In this document: positions 62,334 to 62,848 of the stretch, one piece after another | Layout of the letters: each line of letters starts with the position of its first letter | Position numbering within the stretch: position 1 is the stretch's first letter | Assembly: GCA_009731375.1 (NCBI GenBank) | Contig: BJOX01000142.1 | Span: forward strand, 10,140-72,987 | DNA from: Paulinella micropora | Taxonomy: Eukaryota > Cercozoa > Imbricatea > Euglyphida | Direction of reading: 5' to 3' | DNA: 62,848 nt | The notes under the pieces: model-generated | The model's database searches: none | Seen by the model: only the letters and a program-made list of their open reading frames with translations | Told to the model about the DNA's origin: nothing | Made by a program: the position numbers and the translations under genes

Positions 62334-62848
<515 letters not shown>

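Overview
The window looks like nuclear DNA of a eukaryote with an extremely microsatellite-rich genome. It has dispersed SINE-like and foldback repeats, an interstitial TTAGGG tract, GT-AG introns, an integrated Polinton-like element and a Ty3/gypsy retrotransposon. I cannot name the species; a protist or alga fits, but an invertebrate is not excluded. Thirteen runs of N interrupt the left half, most at microsatellite edges.

Positions 1-33000 hold almost no recognisable genes. They are di-, tri- and tetranucleotide arrays (GA, CAA, AGT/ACT, ATT, GAA, GATA/TATC, ACAT/ATGT) with short non-simple islands between them. Many islands recur. A 215-bp palindromic foldback element occurs three times, a roughly 540-bp dispersed repeat three times (one copy 5'-truncated), a roughly 95-bp repeat three times, and there are several higher-order units made of an island plus an array. 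The two dispersed repeats end in the same short sequence before a TATC array, so they may have seeded the arrays. Possible coding islands are an acidic segment near 1.1-1.5 kb and two signal-peptide-like segments on the minus strand near 19.2 and 20.5 kb.

Positions 33000-39000 are lower in repeats. They carry exon-like pieces (33034-33236 minus; 33483-34306, 36127-36320 and 38251-38414 plus) that I cannot assign to a family, and two tandem duplications.

Positions 39018-49556 are a compact, AT-rich Polinton-like element. It encodes an adenovirus-type cysteine protease with a long charged N-terminal part, a small basic pX-like protein, an FtsK/HerA-type packaging ATPase, a probable beta-rich virion protein, a short secreted protein, a GIY-YIG endonuclease with a C-terminal zinc finger, a phage-like trimeric fibre with a discoidin-like domain and an S74 chaperone, charged coiled-coil proteins, a retroviral-type integrase and a three-exon gene with two 54-nt introns. 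No major capsid protein or DNA polymerase is visible. The larger genes carry frameshifts or stops, so the copy is decayed or the assembly has indels. A recurrent TATATAG-GAACC / AAGCTTCACC motif sits upstream of several genes.

Positions 50477-60750 are a 10.3-kb Ty3/gypsy element on the minus strand with 218/219-bp LTRs. Its gag ends in a CCCH finger plus RGG tail, and pol has the order PR-RT-RH-IN with a GPY module. It has many lesions and diverged LTRs. A related LTR end lies at 1-190. To the right are mixed sequence, one small serine-rich acidic ORF (61519-61908) and further arrays.
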